A stretch of DNA of 64,000 nt from Stereum hirsutum FP-91666 SS1 (GCF_000264905.1 NW_006763145.1:1180017-1244016); one strand, 5' to 3'. Counted from the stretch's first letter, positions 22,469 to 34,580 are shown. Notes: generated by a model not told the origin, from the sequence alone. Made by a program: numbers and translations.

Positions 22469-24868
22469 TCAAGCCCCCTCCAAATCCTCCTCAGACCCAG
22501 ACCCTTCCTTATATCCCATGTCCGCCGCAGCCTTATCAAGAATATTCAACACAGCATCATAACTGATACGCTCTTCCCCCTCCTCCTCAAAATCTCTCCA
22601 CCACTTAACCTGACGCGCGACCAACTTCCTCGCCTCAAACAAAAGGTCATACATCTCTCTCGACACAACCCTCCTCACGCACACCGAAAGCGATGCGTCT
22701 GCGGCCCTGTGAAACCAACTGAGCGGGGCGAGCTGCACATGAGAGTCTCGTATGCGCTTGGGGGTCGAATGGCCGAATGCTTTGTTGACCCAGTCGTCCC
22801 ATTTGATTTTTTGGAATTTGTTGGTTTTGTCTGCGAGCAGCGAGGGGTCCCTAGTGAAGATTTCGTCGGTGCGTTTCATGACTGCATACGACAGAACGTA
22901 GAGGAAGGATTCCAGGTCGTGGTGTGGCCCATGCGTCTCCCTCTCGCCGTCTTCTGTCCTCGGTGGAGACAGAAGCTCCAGCGCTATGAACTGAGCCGTA
23001 CCCTACACACGAAGCGACAAACGAAAGGGTAAGCATTCATACACAGTAAACGGCACGCAGGAGTAGAGAAGACTCGCCGTCATCGCATCTGCATGCTCCA
23101 CTTGACTATCACTAAAGTCCTTGCGCGTTCTTCTTGTCTTCTCCGAGTGTAGTGCGGCGCATCCTCCCTCCCTGCTCCTGATGACGGGTCCGGCGTCTTG
23201 GACAGTATTGCGTGCCCGTGCGACGACGGCAACATCGAGATGTGCCAGTTCTAGGTCTGTGAGGAAGCCCTCGGATCCCGAATGGGACATAGACGCAGAC
23301 TTATTGAGCAGAACCTAGCCAAACAGATTAGTTCAAAACCACAGTCATAGGGGGGTAAGAACGAAGAATGACATACATTTCCAGCCGAAACATCACAATG
23401 GAGGATACCCTGTTCATAAAGAAACTTATGCGCTATATTCATAGAAACAGAATGAGTTTATAACGTTCATACCAGAGCAATGGTTATAAGTTATACGCAC
23501 CGAGCACCGCGGCCCTCACAGCTCTAACAAGCTCCAAATCATCTCCATACTCCCACAGCGGCCGACCAACCGTCTTCAACACCAACCGATGAAGAACTCT
23601 CTCGGTCCCGTCCTCATCTGGTTCGTAGCCGCGCAGACCATAGACCGTGATGGGCTTCGAAGGCTGGCCTGGAAACGCCACATCCCCCCCATCGACGAAT
23701 TCGACAAGACCGGGATGTGTTCCTTCGACCAATCCATAGATCTCAGCCTCTGTCGTTCGCCTGATCGTACGCCAAGCGGTCTTCATGACCATCTCAGGCC
23801 CAACGAGCTTTCCATCCCTATATTCCCGAACGCCCCATACCTGCGTCCCCCGACCCGTATACGACACAGAGCGCCAGAATGGAGGCCCGATGGTACACCA
23901 GCGGCGGGTATTGATATCATCTTCTTCCGATTCAGAGCCGCCAAGGGAGCAGGTATACGCAGGAGATCCGTCGGTGAGCTTGATCTCTGTCACAGTCGGG
24001 TCGTGGCCTATCTCCTCATCCGAAAGGACGCAAGCAACGCTACGAATGAGCCTAATGAACACACGAATGCCTTCATCATCCAATTGACGCGTATTAGGAT
24101 CCCACAACGGATGAACAGGCGAGACGGTGACACCATCGCGATCGAAGATCCCGGCGGAGAAGGACGAGCCGGGGATCATGAGGCCGATGGAGAATAGGGA
24201 GAAAGGGCGGGCGGACATGTGGAGACGAGCGAAATTGGCGGACTGCCACACTATGCTTTCGCTGTTCGGGAAATCGAGTCCTGGACCCTGTTCACGCGAG
24301 GCCTTGAGCTCGATGAACATGTCTCGCAGACGCCAGGAGTTCTCTGGAGAAATCGGGTTGGATGGTGACGCGTTGCGAGATAAGATAGAGAAGTCGGGTT
24401 TCTTGATCGCTGGGAAACCGAAGTCAAAGGTGGTCGAGTCGGGGTATAAAGCTTGTTCGTCTACGATCTTGCGGGGGTGAGGATCGGAATCGGAATCGGA
24501 AGGGTCTGGGAAGTTGACAATATAGTTCAAGATGTTCATCTGCACAATTATCAACATTCAGCGTCTCCACGTCAATAAGCTCATAGTATCGAACGACCCA
24601 CCAAAGGCCCACGCATCCCCATCTCATTATTCCTACCCCCGGGCCTGTCACCATTCACACCCATCGACGACCTCAACTCAAGCTCAACAAGCTCATCAAT
24701 CCACCCTCCATTCACCCGCTCGAAATCAGCCAAACAACCCTCCACGAACGCGTCCGAGACGTCTCGGATGCGTAGGCGCTGGAAGACACTGGGATGGTTG
24801 GGATGGGTTTTATTGGAGAAGTCTGAGGGGATGGAGCTCCGAGTGGGGGTTGGGGTAAGGTTCTCCAT
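22469..24868 (-). CDS. FunK1-type fungal protein kinase
   Basis: Exons 24868-24602, 24539-23501, 23432-23377, 23314-23078 and 23002-22469 total 711 codons (710 aa). Family features appear in order: an N-terminal FunK1-specific region, then a kinase core with the catalytic loop HCDVSAGN around residue 450, FLTDLELA in the DFG position, and the FunK1 signature GTAQFIALELL followed by HDLESFLYVLSYAV. The intron after 23078 begins GCGAGT, a GC-AG intron; splicing there restores MTGTAQF exactly. FunK1 kinases are expanded in mushroom-forming fungi, with roles in development suggested but substrates unknown. The HRD arginine is Cys (HCD), common in this family. Confidence 0.9.
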
Positions 24869-25465
24869 AGGTAGAGTTTGATTCTAGATAGCAGCGGACC
24901 CAGGGATTGTCGATACGGGCAGGACTCAGACGTCGTCTGAGCATTGGTGAAGAGTCAAGACAGGAATGAGTTCCGTCGAACACGACGATTGTGAGATAAT
25001 TATCGAGCTGCGAGAGGACTTACGGTGTACAGCAGATATATGCTCTCCGAACTACTCGCCCTTTCTGGGTGCGTGGTTCTGTCTACAGATAGAACTTGTC
25101 GAATGAGAACCCCCAGGAATGTCCATGTTGAAGTCCGTCAAAGAACGCTGTAACGCCGGGCTCGGAAACAACCGGCGCTTCTGACAGGGGCATGTGTGGC
25201 GAGGTGTGGCGTGGTAATGGATACAGCTACACTCAACTACACTTGTGCTCGTTGGAGGGACAGGCTTTCGCTTTTTTCACACCGAACTCTACACTAGTAA
25301 CCACATATTGACAAAGTTGTATTATACAGAGTGCAAAAGAAAACATGGAGAACAAAGTTGATAATACAATACACGAGAAGACTTCTGGGCGCGAATCCGT
25401 TCTATGTACTACTTATGTAGCAAGCAGAACGAGCTCAAGCGTTAGCATTAGCATCATAAACCCAC
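24869..25465. other. intergenic between kinase and FAS1 gene
   Basis: Divided between the upstream region of the kinase and the 3' side of the FAS1 gene. It has A/T-rich stretches and a GGCGAGGTGTGGCG-type segment near 25,200, but no convincing promoter box, RNA gene or repeat. Confidence 0.35.
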
Positions 25466-27329
25466 TCAAAACTCCACCCCAGCAGCCCACGCCGGCAACC
25501 ACTCCTCCCAATCCTCCCAATTATACTCCTCCTGCTCATACACAGCCTCGTGCCCACAGTGACGCCCATGCTTCCTCCCCCTCGGGTCCAAAACCTTCCC
25601 AATCGCATGAACGGCACCATTCCGCGCCGGCCCATCGCTCACCACGACCCTCTCCCCATCCACCTCGAAGTGCGTCAAATACGTGTCTGGGTGTCCGTGG
25701 CCTGGGAGTGGAGACTTGAGCACGCGTTTAGTCACGGAGATGTCGAGGGTGTGGTTGGAGCCGAGGAGGGTGCCGGGGTGGATGTTGAAGGAGTAGTAGG
25801 TGGGGGGTGCGTGGGGAGGGGGGTGAGGGGGGTGCGAAGAAGAGGAAGAGGAAGACTCGGATGCGGGGTAGAGGGATTGGAGCCAGTTAGTGGAAGTGTC
25901 TTCCGAGTCTTTGGGAGGACCGAAGATGACTTCCTCGCCAGTCGTGACGTTGAACGCATAATCTACACCACCACCCATCAGCAACTTGCTTAGCAACTCC
26001 TACGAAACAATATAAACTGACCGGTATGCAAAACGTAGTTTGGCACGATGTGGTATGCCAGAACCTTCTTCAACACGTGCTCTCCGAACGGCGAGAACAA
26101 GAAAAGGGCGAGCTTTGTCGGCAACCTCTTGAACGCCGAGTGGTCTGGGGCGAAAAAAGTGACGGCGGGGTTGCCTTTGACGGAGCCTTCACCATCCTTG
26201 TCTTCCGAGGGCTCGTAACGCCATTCCACAAAGTTATGGAGGTTGGTGCGTTGGAGGGCAGTAGACTACATCAAGATGGGTGTAAGTCTTCGCGAAGTCG
26301 AGATAAGGCAAGACGGTAGGAAGGCAGCTTACGGCGATAGAGAACGTGGAGGGAAGTTGGAATAACTCTTGGAAGATGGAAGGAGGTGGGAACAACGGGT
26401 GATTGATGACATGCACAATTCCTGCAAATTAATAAAAGACGTCAGTTCTGAATGGTCCCGCACATCCACCGTGTACAACATACCATTGCTAGCATAAACA
26501 TTCGACTTGATTACCTTCGCATAGAAGTTCACAACAAGCGTCTTAAACGGAGGCGTCGCCGCGACACGAACACGAAGCGGCTCCCCCTTGAACGAATCGT
26601 CCGGCAAGCTCAACTTGGTCGCAAAGGTGGTATTGACCGCGAGTTCGCTCGAGGTGAAAGCGCGCTCGGGGACGACGTGGTAGAGCAAAACGGCCTGTGC
26701 GAGTTTCTTGAAGAATTCTCGCCTCTCTTTCTTGTGGTCGTCGTCGTCGTCGTCCTGTGCCTCAAGGCCTTCGACGGCATTGGAGATGTCGACGAGGTCG
26801 TATTCGGCGTCACCGGACATTAGACCTGCAGCGAGATCCTCATCATGACCTGGGTGACGGAGACCTGAATTGGGAACCGCGAAGACAGTGAAGCTGGGAG
26901 GAATAGAGTAAGGTTGAGCTCGCTTTCCAGGTCTGTTGAGAGAAATAGGGGCTGGCAGCTTACTTTGCGTCAGTGCTGTTCAACAAGTCAACAATCGGCT
27001 CGCCGGCAAAGTCGATGACCTTGAGGAGTTTAGAGAACCTGAATCGAGCATACGGTAAGTTATATCAACGCGATTTGACACACAAAAAAGACTGACTCTG
27101 GGTTCGCAGCAATGAGCTCGTACACCGTCTTGTCCTCGGGGTCGGGAGTGAACGGATGAGTCAACGCATCAACGATATGCTCAACATTCTCAACAGCACT
27201 CGCAACATCCTTCAACGACTCTGGATAAAACGAGTCGATATCGATTTTGTTGAGACGGAGCGACTCGGGCAGGACGAACGCTGCCGCGAAGCCTGCGGTC
27301 AGAAGAGGCGCGAGGGCAGAGACGAGCAT
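25466..27329 (-). CDS. secreted fasciclin (FAS1) repeat protein
   Basis: Exons 27329-27097, 27038-26964, 26893-26484, 26421-26333, 26265-26022 and 25962-25466 total 516 codons (515 aa). A signal peptide (MLVSALAPLLTAGFAAAF) is followed by two FAS1 domains. The first has TVYELIAANPE, FTVFAVPN, LLYHVVPE and NGIVHVIN; the second has VTFFAPDHSAF, LAYHIVPNYVLHT and an AVHAIGKVL ending. These are the H1 and H2 motifs of the family. An acidic Asp run lies in the first domain and a Ser/His/Pro-rich loop in the second. FAS1 proteins act in adhesion at the cell wall; no GPI signal is visible, the protein ending in an acidic/Trp tail. A TATA box lies about 55 bp upstream of the ATG. Confidence 0.92.
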
Positions 27330-27381
27330 GATGGGGGTCGGACTGCTCAAGGATGGGGAGACGCATCTGGACGAGGCGAGG

Positions 27382-27389
27382 CTTATATA
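27382..27389 (-). promoter_or_regulatory. TATA box of the FAS1 gene
   Basis: Minus-strand CATATATAAGCC, about 53-60 nt upstream of the FAS1 start codon at 27329. Confidence 0.6.
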
Positions 27390-28006
27390 TGCCCTCAGCC
27401 ATGAGGTTGTGGTACTGCACTGTAATAGGGGCCACGCAATCCGGCGCCACTGCGAGGGCCGAAGATGGGAATGGATGATGAGGGTGGCGTCATCGCGCTC
27501 GATGGGCAGGTCAGAAGTTCTCCATGAGGACATTCGCACAGCAGCAATTCACTGCGCACGCTCAGGCGGAGTGATGGATCGAGTAATACAACAAATATTA
27601 CGCGTTCTATTGGAGCACTGCTGTAAGTATCGAGGTGCTCGCCGGCTCAGTCGCTTTTCGGAAGAGGGCAAGACCAGGATCGTCCAGACTTGACCAGGCC
27701 AAGTGCAAGAACGAAAAGGCTGCGGTGAGCGGGTTTCAGCAGAGAAATGGGCACAAGGATCTCAGAGCGGCATTGCGAAGCCGGGTGTCGTCAGATCTGT
27801 ACGGGGACAAGGTTTGACGAGTCCAAATTGGGCGCATCGAAAGGTTATATATCGGGGATTCCCGGTGGGCACTTTGTGGCGTGTGGCGAGCGATATATTT
27901 TTGCAGTTCCACAACGAAACATGCTCGAGTACATACCCAGCCAGATTATGCCCCAAGATATCATCAAGAAGCCACCGCAAGATTGGTTGGACAGTATATT
28001 CACGCA
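27390..28006. other. intergenic upstream of FAS1
   Basis: Contains the FAS1 upstream region and the 3' flank of the tRNA-modifying enzyme. No gene, RNA or repeat recognised. Confidence 0.35.
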
Positions 28007-30903
28007 TCACCCATTATAACCCAATCTCCGCAAGATCTCAACATCTTCCCTCCGCCATCCCACGATCCTCTTCGCCTCCTTCACCTCCCTCTCCAGCTCC
28101 GCCCGCGCCCTCAACTCCTTCAACTCCTTCTCCTCCCTCTCCACCGCTGCCCGCGCCTCCGCCACCACCAACTTCTGAGCTTCATACTCTGCCTTCTTCT
28201 GCTCCATCTTCACCCTCAACCTCGCCAATTTCACGTTCGACGCTTCCAGTCTCTTTCGTCTCTCTTCCCTTTCCGCCTTCTTCTCCGCTTTTTCTTTCTG
28301 CACCTCCTTCTTCGCCTTGTCCTCCTCCGTCTCCCCTTCGTTGATTTTCGCAGCATCACTCCCCTCCTTCTCGTTCTCCTCCATGTCCTTCCTCTTCGCC
28401 TCCTCCTCCTCCTCCTTCCCGTCCTCGTTAACCTTCTCCGCCCCACTCCCCTCTCCCCCCTCCTTCTCCCCCACTCCCATCCCCATCCCCATCCCCATCC
28501 CCTCCGCCTCCCTCCTAACCTTCTCACCCTCCCACCTCTCCTTCCCACTCAACCCCCCCTTCGCCCTCTCCTCCAACCGCCTATGAATCCTCGTCCGCAC
28601 ATGAACATCCCATTCTTTTCCGGACTCGATCATGATGGGGCGGGAGGGAGAGAGGGTGCAGGTTGGGCAGGTGTGTTTTTGATGGGCGGTGAGGAGGGAG
28701 GTTGGGCTGGGTGGGTGTTTGTTTGTGTGTGTTTGTGTGATGGTGTCAGCGGAGGGGGGAGGGAGGAGGGGGGGGGAGGGGGGAAGAAGGGAGAGGAGTT
28801 TGCGTTAATGAAGGGAGTTGGGGAGAAGAGGGAACTGGGACGTGTGGGCTTACTTCGTAGGTTTATGAGCTACTGCAAGAAGTCTCGCTGCAGTCTCGGA
28901 GAGGGAGACTGGATCGGGGAGGGAGGTATATTTTTCTGCGAGGAAGGCTGGATTGGGTGAATGATATGAGTGGTGTGGTGAGAGGAAGGAGAAGAACGAT
29001 AAGAAAAATGCAGAGGAAGGTGAAAGGAAAGGAAAGGAAGGGAAACGTACTGTGCATGATGTTGCTGGCTGTATCGAGAACGTTGGGCGTCCATTTCTCG
29101 TCGACGTCTGTATGTATGTACGCGTTCATAGTTTGGTCAGATATTGGGGTAGAATTATGAATGTCAGGGACGAATAGCGTACCAGTCGCATCAAGCACAT
29201 ATGCCCGCATCTGCACCCGCCTCTCTCCTTCATCAGCCTCTCCGCCACCATCATCAGCCTCTCCACCACAATTCGCTCCTCCCCCATCGTCCCCAGCCGC
29301 AAAAACAGCAGGCAACAATTTATTCCTGATCCACGAAACCTGTCTCTTCGCATACTTGCGCGTAGAAAGTTTCATTTCTTCGACTGCGACGTCGAAGTCT
29401 GGGTCCGCGTTCTTACCACTGATGTTATTGGAGGAGGAGGAGGAGGAGGAGGAGGGAAGAGGAGAGGTGGAGGGGAGAGGGTGGATGTTGAGGTAGGTGT
29501 CGAATTCGCGGAAGCCTGGGGAGTAGATACGGGTTGAGTTCATTGGAGCGGTGTGAGGTGAGCGAGCAAGAGATGGGATTGGCGGAGGGATGGAGCGTAC
29601 CTATGGATTGATATATACCAAGCGTATAGTCTTTCTCTGGGCCCGACGAAGGGCCTGAGCCTGAAACTTCCCCTTCTGGTGGCGGTGGCTCACCGGCAGA
29701 GGATGAGGCTGCTGTTCCTGGCGATGATGATGAGATGGAGCTGCGACCGTCGGATGCTATTTCCCGCATTTCGACAATCTCTTTCATGAGGCCTTGCTAT
29801 CCACCAAAAAAGAAAGACAATGAACCACTGGGAATGTGAGCTCAAAGGTAAAGGAATAAACACGCACCGCGAGCATCTCATCCACCCGTTCATCCAGCCG
29901 TGGGTTCAAAGACTTCGGATCTGCGTATAACCAAAAGCACAGCGTATCATACCTGATCTCAACAAACTCAACGTCAACGTCAACTCAAACAATAAGTACA
30001 AGCGAACCCAAACCGAATCAAACACAGACCTAGGTCTCGCGCCCTCCCTCGACTGTTCCTCAATAATCTCACTAGGCCTCCTTCCCGTTTCTTTCATGAT
30101 AACAAGATTCCTTAATACCTTCCTCGTGTCCCTCCAATGCCAACGACTTGCGACGGCGGGGTCCAGGGCGGCGAGGAGTGTGTGGAGTGTGTATGCTGCG
30201 TCGGGGTCGGAGGTTGCGGAGGGTGGTGTGGAGGGGAGGGAGGACCATAGGGAGAGGAGAGGGGGAGAGAGGGAGGATGTGGCTGAGAGGAGGGCGGGGG
30301 AGGGTGTGCCGGTGGTTGATGAGTGGAGTGGCGGAGGTTCAGATGAGGAGGTAGGCGAGGATGGACGGGATGAGGACGGCGAGGAGGACGAAGGATCCTT
30401 CGAAAGTCTGTTTGGGAACAGAAGATGTTGGATCCAGTACGAAGTTCCGCCAACGATGATAGGGACTTGCTTCCTCCTGTGCGTTTCCTCGATCTACGCC
30501 ACACACACATCTTGTTCAATGCCACAACCATCGACTCTCGAGTCGTGAAGACCCAAGAAATAAGAAACCTACATACTTCTCTCATCGCATCCTTCACCCA
30601 CTCGCCCACCACATACTGTTCCCCAGGCTTCTTAAACCCCATCAACACATGCTCCACGCCCTTCTGCTCCTGCAGCGGGATCTTATTCGTGATGATGTCC
30701 ATTCCGGCGTAGACTTGCATAGAGTCTGCATTGATCACTCGGGCTCCGTTCCAGCCGTGTGGGAGTTGCGGATGAGGTGAAGTGGAATTGGAGGAGGAGG
30801 AGGAGAGGAGGAGAGCGAGTTCGACGGCGAGTTTGGATTTGCCTACGCCGGTGGTGCCACAGATGGCGAGGAGCGGACGAAAGGGCGGCATTTCTGAGTC
30901 CAT
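28007..30903 (-). CDS. MOD5: tRNA dimethylallyltransferase (isopentenyltransferase)
   Basis: Transfers dimethylallyl from DMAPP to A37 of tRNAs that read UNN codons. Exons 30903-30577, 30493-30030, 29952-29868, 29796-29601, 29515-29183, 29107-29051, 28947-28854 and 28706-28007 total 752 codons (751 aa). Visible motifs: P-loop GTTGVGKS near residue 18, INADSMQVYAGMDI, VGGTSYWIQ, RWHWRDTRKVLRNL, RLDERVDEM, QSIGFREF, and a C-terminal zinc finger CPTC...EWDVHVRTRIH that binds tRNA in the eukaryotic family. After the finger comes an unusual highly charged, coiled-coil-like tail of about 170 residues. The enzyme is longer than the usual 430-480 aa because of this tail and a Ser/Pro-rich insert in exon 2. 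Transcribed divergently from the uL15m gene. Confidence 0.92.
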
Positions 30904-31170
30904 TGAGAAGTTTATGCTCTAGGATATAGAGCCATGGATATCAGAATATAAGCATAGCAGGTATGTTTGAAGAAATGCACCAGCCTACTCGAAGCCCATT
31001 GGCGTGATCACGGTTGAGTGCAAGTCGCTCGCCACACCACCACAGAATTCCTTGTGAGCCGAAAAAGGCAACTTGTGGCACTCGCCTCCGACGTTAACTG
31101 AACAGTCTGCAGCAGCTCTACACTCAACCACCTCTTTCGTTCTCTGAGTCTCTGCTCATCGCCGTGGACG
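30904..31170. promoter_or_regulatory. divergent promoter region
   Basis: The 267 bp between the start codons of the tRNA dimethylallyltransferase (minus) and mitochondrial uL15 (plus). Both products serve translation, so shared control is plausible. No TATA box is evident. Confidence 0.5.
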
Positions 31171-32512
31171 ATGTCAGCCGCCCGATTCAAATCCTCGACT
31201 GGCAAAGTCCACCTCTTCAACCTCAGCCCTGCCCCAGGCTCGCAACACTCCGTCAGCACCCCTCCCCCTCCCTCTTCCCTTCCTACAACTCCTTCGCGTC
31301 CTTGTTCATCGTGCTGACTCTATTCTGTTCTACTCCTGGCCCGTTTCGTTATCCGTATGTGGTTGTGTGTGTATAGCAAAAACGCGTAGGTCGCGGTCGC
31401 AGCTCAGGTCTCGGTAAGACCTCCGGACGAGGCCACAAAGGTCAAAAAGCACGCGCGGGGAACGGGAAACCCAAGGCTGGTTTCGAAGGTGGTCAGACTA
31501 CCATCTCGAAGCTTTTCCCGAAGAGGGGGTTCTTCAACCAGTGCGTTCTTCATCACACTCACATTCTCATTCACATTCTGTCGTTGTTTGTGGGCTCACA
31601 GTGTCTGGTGTGCGGTGGTGGGACGTGTTCGGTGGTGGGACGTGTTCGGTGGTGGGGTGGGACGTGAAGGACGGGCAAGACATGGGCGCCGGTTAATTTG
31701 GATAGGATCGCGTTTTGGGTGCTGCAGGGACGGTTGAGCTCGACGCCTGAGAACCCGATTACGGCGAGAGATTTGGTGGAGAGTGGATGTATACATGATG
31801 CGCATGACGGGGTGAAGATTCTTGGGGATGTACGTCCTTTTCTACATAGCCCTTCCTCTGCTCTGCACCACGTACTCACAATTGTTATTCGTACTTATAA
31901 ACAAACCGTGACACCGACGTCGACGACACCTCCATACTACCATCCCATCCCGTTCATCCATCCCGTTCATCCATCCCGTTCATCCATCCACTCGTGTCCA
32001 ACTTCAACTCCCACAGGGCGCCGAACAGCTCAAAGTCCCAATCCACGTAACCCCCTCCCGCGCCTCCAAATCCGCCATCAAAGCCATCGAAGCAGCCGGC
32101 GGTTCTGTGTTCTGCAAGTATTACAACCAGGTTTCGTTGTTCGACTGTCTTAAGGGTAAGACGGATAGGACGTCGGCGGCGCCGACGCTTAGGAAGGATA
32201 TTAGTGCGTTTCTTCTCTCCTTTGCCTGTCTTCCCTTCCTTGCCTTCCCTTCCTTCCTTTCCTTCCCTTCCGTTCCGTTCCCTTTCTTTTCTTTTCGCTA
32301 GGAATGATGAGCGACCACTGATGCCCACCCTGCGACGAATAGCATGGTACACCGACTGGCGCAACCGCGGATATCTCTCTCCAGAAGGCATCACGAAGAA
32401 CCCGCTCGTGGAGGAACGGTGGAAAGAACTTTCGAAGCAGTTGTTGGTGTTTAAGGAGCAGGAGTTCGATAAGCCTTCGAAGAGCACGTTGAAGATGGCT
32501 TCGAATACTTAG
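31171..32512 (+). CDS. MRPL10: mitochondrial large-subunit ribosomal protein uL15m
   Basis: Exons 31171-31251, 31377-31540, 31670-31829, 32017-32203 and 32343-32512 give about 253 aa. The core reads [23 protein letters not shown], interrupted here only by exon joins, then [27 protein letters not shown] and the C-terminal [14 protein letters not shown]. This is the L15 glycine/arginine-rich N-terminal extension followed by the globular domain; the C-terminal GYL segment is typical of fungal mitochondrial forms. The donor of intron 1 (GTCAGC) and the last acceptor (gaatag) are weak but are the only choices that keep frame. Expected location is the mitochondrial ribosome. Confidence 0.88.
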
Positions 32513-32744
32513 ACGGACGTGTTCTTCGTTGTTGTTGTTGTTGCGGTTGTCTACAGTCTAGTTAGAGTAGACGTACGACTGGTTGCATGATACATACACC
32601 CCCAGATACATTGCGGGTGAACGCAGACACGGTGTAGACAAGACGGCTCGTAGGTGACGATGCAGAGTGGACACCAAGAAGTAGGGAAGCGTACAGCAAG
32701 GATCTGAAGCTTAAGAAAAAGGTATACATGACTTAGATTGCACG

Positions 32745-34058
32745 CTACGTAGCCGTATCCATCCTATCCGGCGAAATACTCCTACTCCTACTCCTAAACC
32801 TCGACCCCGACCGACTCCTCGACACATACCTCGACCCCACCTCCGACGGCGTCTGCGTCCCCGTCCTATCACTCCTACTGGGACTCCTCCCTCTCCTCTC
32901 AATTCCAACCTCGCCCTCTTCACCCTCCTCGCCCTCGTCCCTTCTGCCCCGACTACTTGATCTCGACTTCGACCTCGACCGACTACGTGATCTCGACCGA
33001 CTACGTGATCTCGACCGACTACGTGATCTCGACCGACTACGACTGACACTACGTTCTTTACCCTCCATAGCATCAAGCAACAAAGACTTCCGCGGCCCGA
33101 TCTCGCCTAGTTCTTCGAGGACGTCACGTTTCGTCAGGCGGGGGAGGATGATGTCGCAGACGCGTTCGGAGGTGAGGAGTTGGTCGATGAAGGAGTCGAA
33201 GTGGGTTATTGTGTAGTTCGCTGTAAGTAGGGTGGGAGGTGTGGATTTTAGTGGGGATTGTGCGGGGCGAAAGGGGCGGAGGAGGGGGAAGGGAGGGAGA
33301 AGAGGGAGAAGGGAGGGAGAAGGGAGGAAGGAGGAAGGAGAGGAGGGGAAGGAAGGAAGGAGAGGAAGGGACGTACACATGTTTCGGTAGCGCAGTTTTC
33401 GGAAGTCTCTGAGGAGGGGTTCGAGGAGGCTGTAGACGTCTGCGGCTGCGAAGGTCATGCGGATGTACATCGCTGCTAACGCTCTGAGATACCTATAAGA
33501 CCACCAAAGCACCGCGTCAGCTATCTCTTCACTAACCCACGACGGGCAGGGGCAGGGGAAGTGAAGGAGCTAAGACGAAGGAAAGCAAGGTCGACGTTGA
33601 GAATGAAAACGCACTTGAACTCATCCGCCTGCAAATACTCTACTAATATCTCCTTCTCCGGCTGGATCTGCAACAGCTTCAGAAGCAGACAAAGAAACTC
33701 CGTCGGTCGTTGATTCCCAAACACCCCACCAATGTACCGCATCTCGAGGGCTTTGTCGATCAGACTTTCCGCTATCAGGTTCAAAAGTGCAACGCAACAT
33801 CAGACGCGTCCACCCCCGGTTCAGAGGAGGTCGAAAGGGATGAGGACAAGAGACGAGAGACGAGGCATACCAGTCAGCGCAAAACAATGTTCCTTCCAGA
33901 AACTGGACTCGTAGATGCGATTCCGGATGACGGTCTCGACTAGAAACTTGACGGATGAGAATCAGGCGAATAGAGCCGGTTGGAGAGGAGTTGTGGGACG
34001 TTACCTGGGGGTTTTGGCCGTGGATGGCGAGAGCGCCGCGGACGGTTGTGTTCGCCAT
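32745..34058 (-). CDS. PRP38: pre-mRNA splicing factor PRP38
   Basis: Component of the spliceosomal B complex needed for activation and U4/U6 unwinding. Exons 34058-34005, 33946-33871, 33771-33615, 33492-33377 and 33220-32745 total 293 codons (292 aa). The PRP38 domain is complete: TVRGALAIHGQNPQ, ETVIRNRIYES, EMRYIGGVFGNQRPTEFLCL, YLRALAAMYIR and CDIILPRLTKR. The last about 110 residues form an Arg-Ser (RS) tail, absent from yeast Prp38 but usual in metazoan and many fungal forms. The RS repeat is encoded by near-identical 18-bp units around 32,970-33,045, a slippage-prone sequence. Confidence 0.93.
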
Positions 34059-34202
34059 GGCTTGAGAGTATCGAGGACAGGGATTAGACGGGCTGTGTAG
34101 AGGGGGATGGAGAGAGGTGGTGATTGTGGTGGCGATGGTGGTGGTGATGGTCGAAGGTTGTGGACGTGGAAAGAGTGGCGTGTGGCGGGAACTTCGTGCT
34201 GG

Positions 34203-34437
34203 ATATGGACGCCCATTGACTTCGGCAGTGGCTCTCCTGACACTGCCAATCACAGTTCTTTTGTGAATCTGGGTCGGGGTCGGGGTTTTCTTTTCCAAAC
34301 TGACAGTACCAGTGTAAAAATGCGAGGCTACTGCATTTTTCATTGGTTCAACCCAGGATCGAACTGGGAACCTTCTGTGCACCTTCTCTGACTGGAGACG
34401 TGTGAGACAGAAATCATAACCATTAGACCATTGAACC
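34203..34437 (-). mobile_element. tRNA-Val-derived SINE, copy A
   Basis: The head (34437-34344) is a tRNA-Val sequence; downstream to about 34,203 it shares a body with copy B at 46.95-47.18 kb. Shared segments include CACAAAAGAA, a (T/C)GGG(T/C)TCGGG-like block and a GCC..GCCAATG-like block near the end. Two dispersed copies sharing a tRNA head plus non-tRNA body is the definition of a SINE; no poly(A) tail is visible. Confidence 0.65.
34344..34437 (-). tRNA. tRNA-Val(CAC), intron-containing; SINE head or real gene
   Basis: A full cloverleaf can be drawn: acceptor GGTTCAA/TTGAACC plus A73, D arm GTCTAATGGTTATGAT, anticodon stem TCTGT/ACAGA with loop C-T-CAC-A and an intron of about 21 nt after position 37, T arm CCCAG-TTCGATC-CTGGG. 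The A box and the B box GGTTCGAT-type element are intact, so RNA polymerase III transcription is plausible. Because the same head plus a shared body occurs at 47.1 kb, I cannot tell a functional tRNA gene from a young SINE. Confidence 0.65.
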
Positions 34438-34544
34438 TTACCTCATTCTTCGAGCGGTAACTTACGATTTGATTGGTTTCGACTTGGCTCAGAGGCAGAC
34501 CAGACGGTCGGAAGGCTCCGCCAGTCACTGATTTTCAGTAAGCC

Positions 34545-34580
34545 GGTTCCCAGTTCGATCCTGGGTTGAACCAATGAAAA
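34545..34580 (+). repeat. perfect inverted fragment of the SINE
   Basis: 36 bp identical to the reverse complement of 34337-34372: the T arm, acceptor 3' half and the first bases past the tRNA end (AATGAAAA). It lies 172 bp from the parent in opposite orientation. Confidence 0.85.

Noticed and set aside
27881..28960. 359-codon plus-strand open frame rich in Leu and Pro
   Set aside because: It is antisense to the charged C-terminal exons of the tRNA isopentenyltransferase; the composition mirrors Glu/Lys codons.
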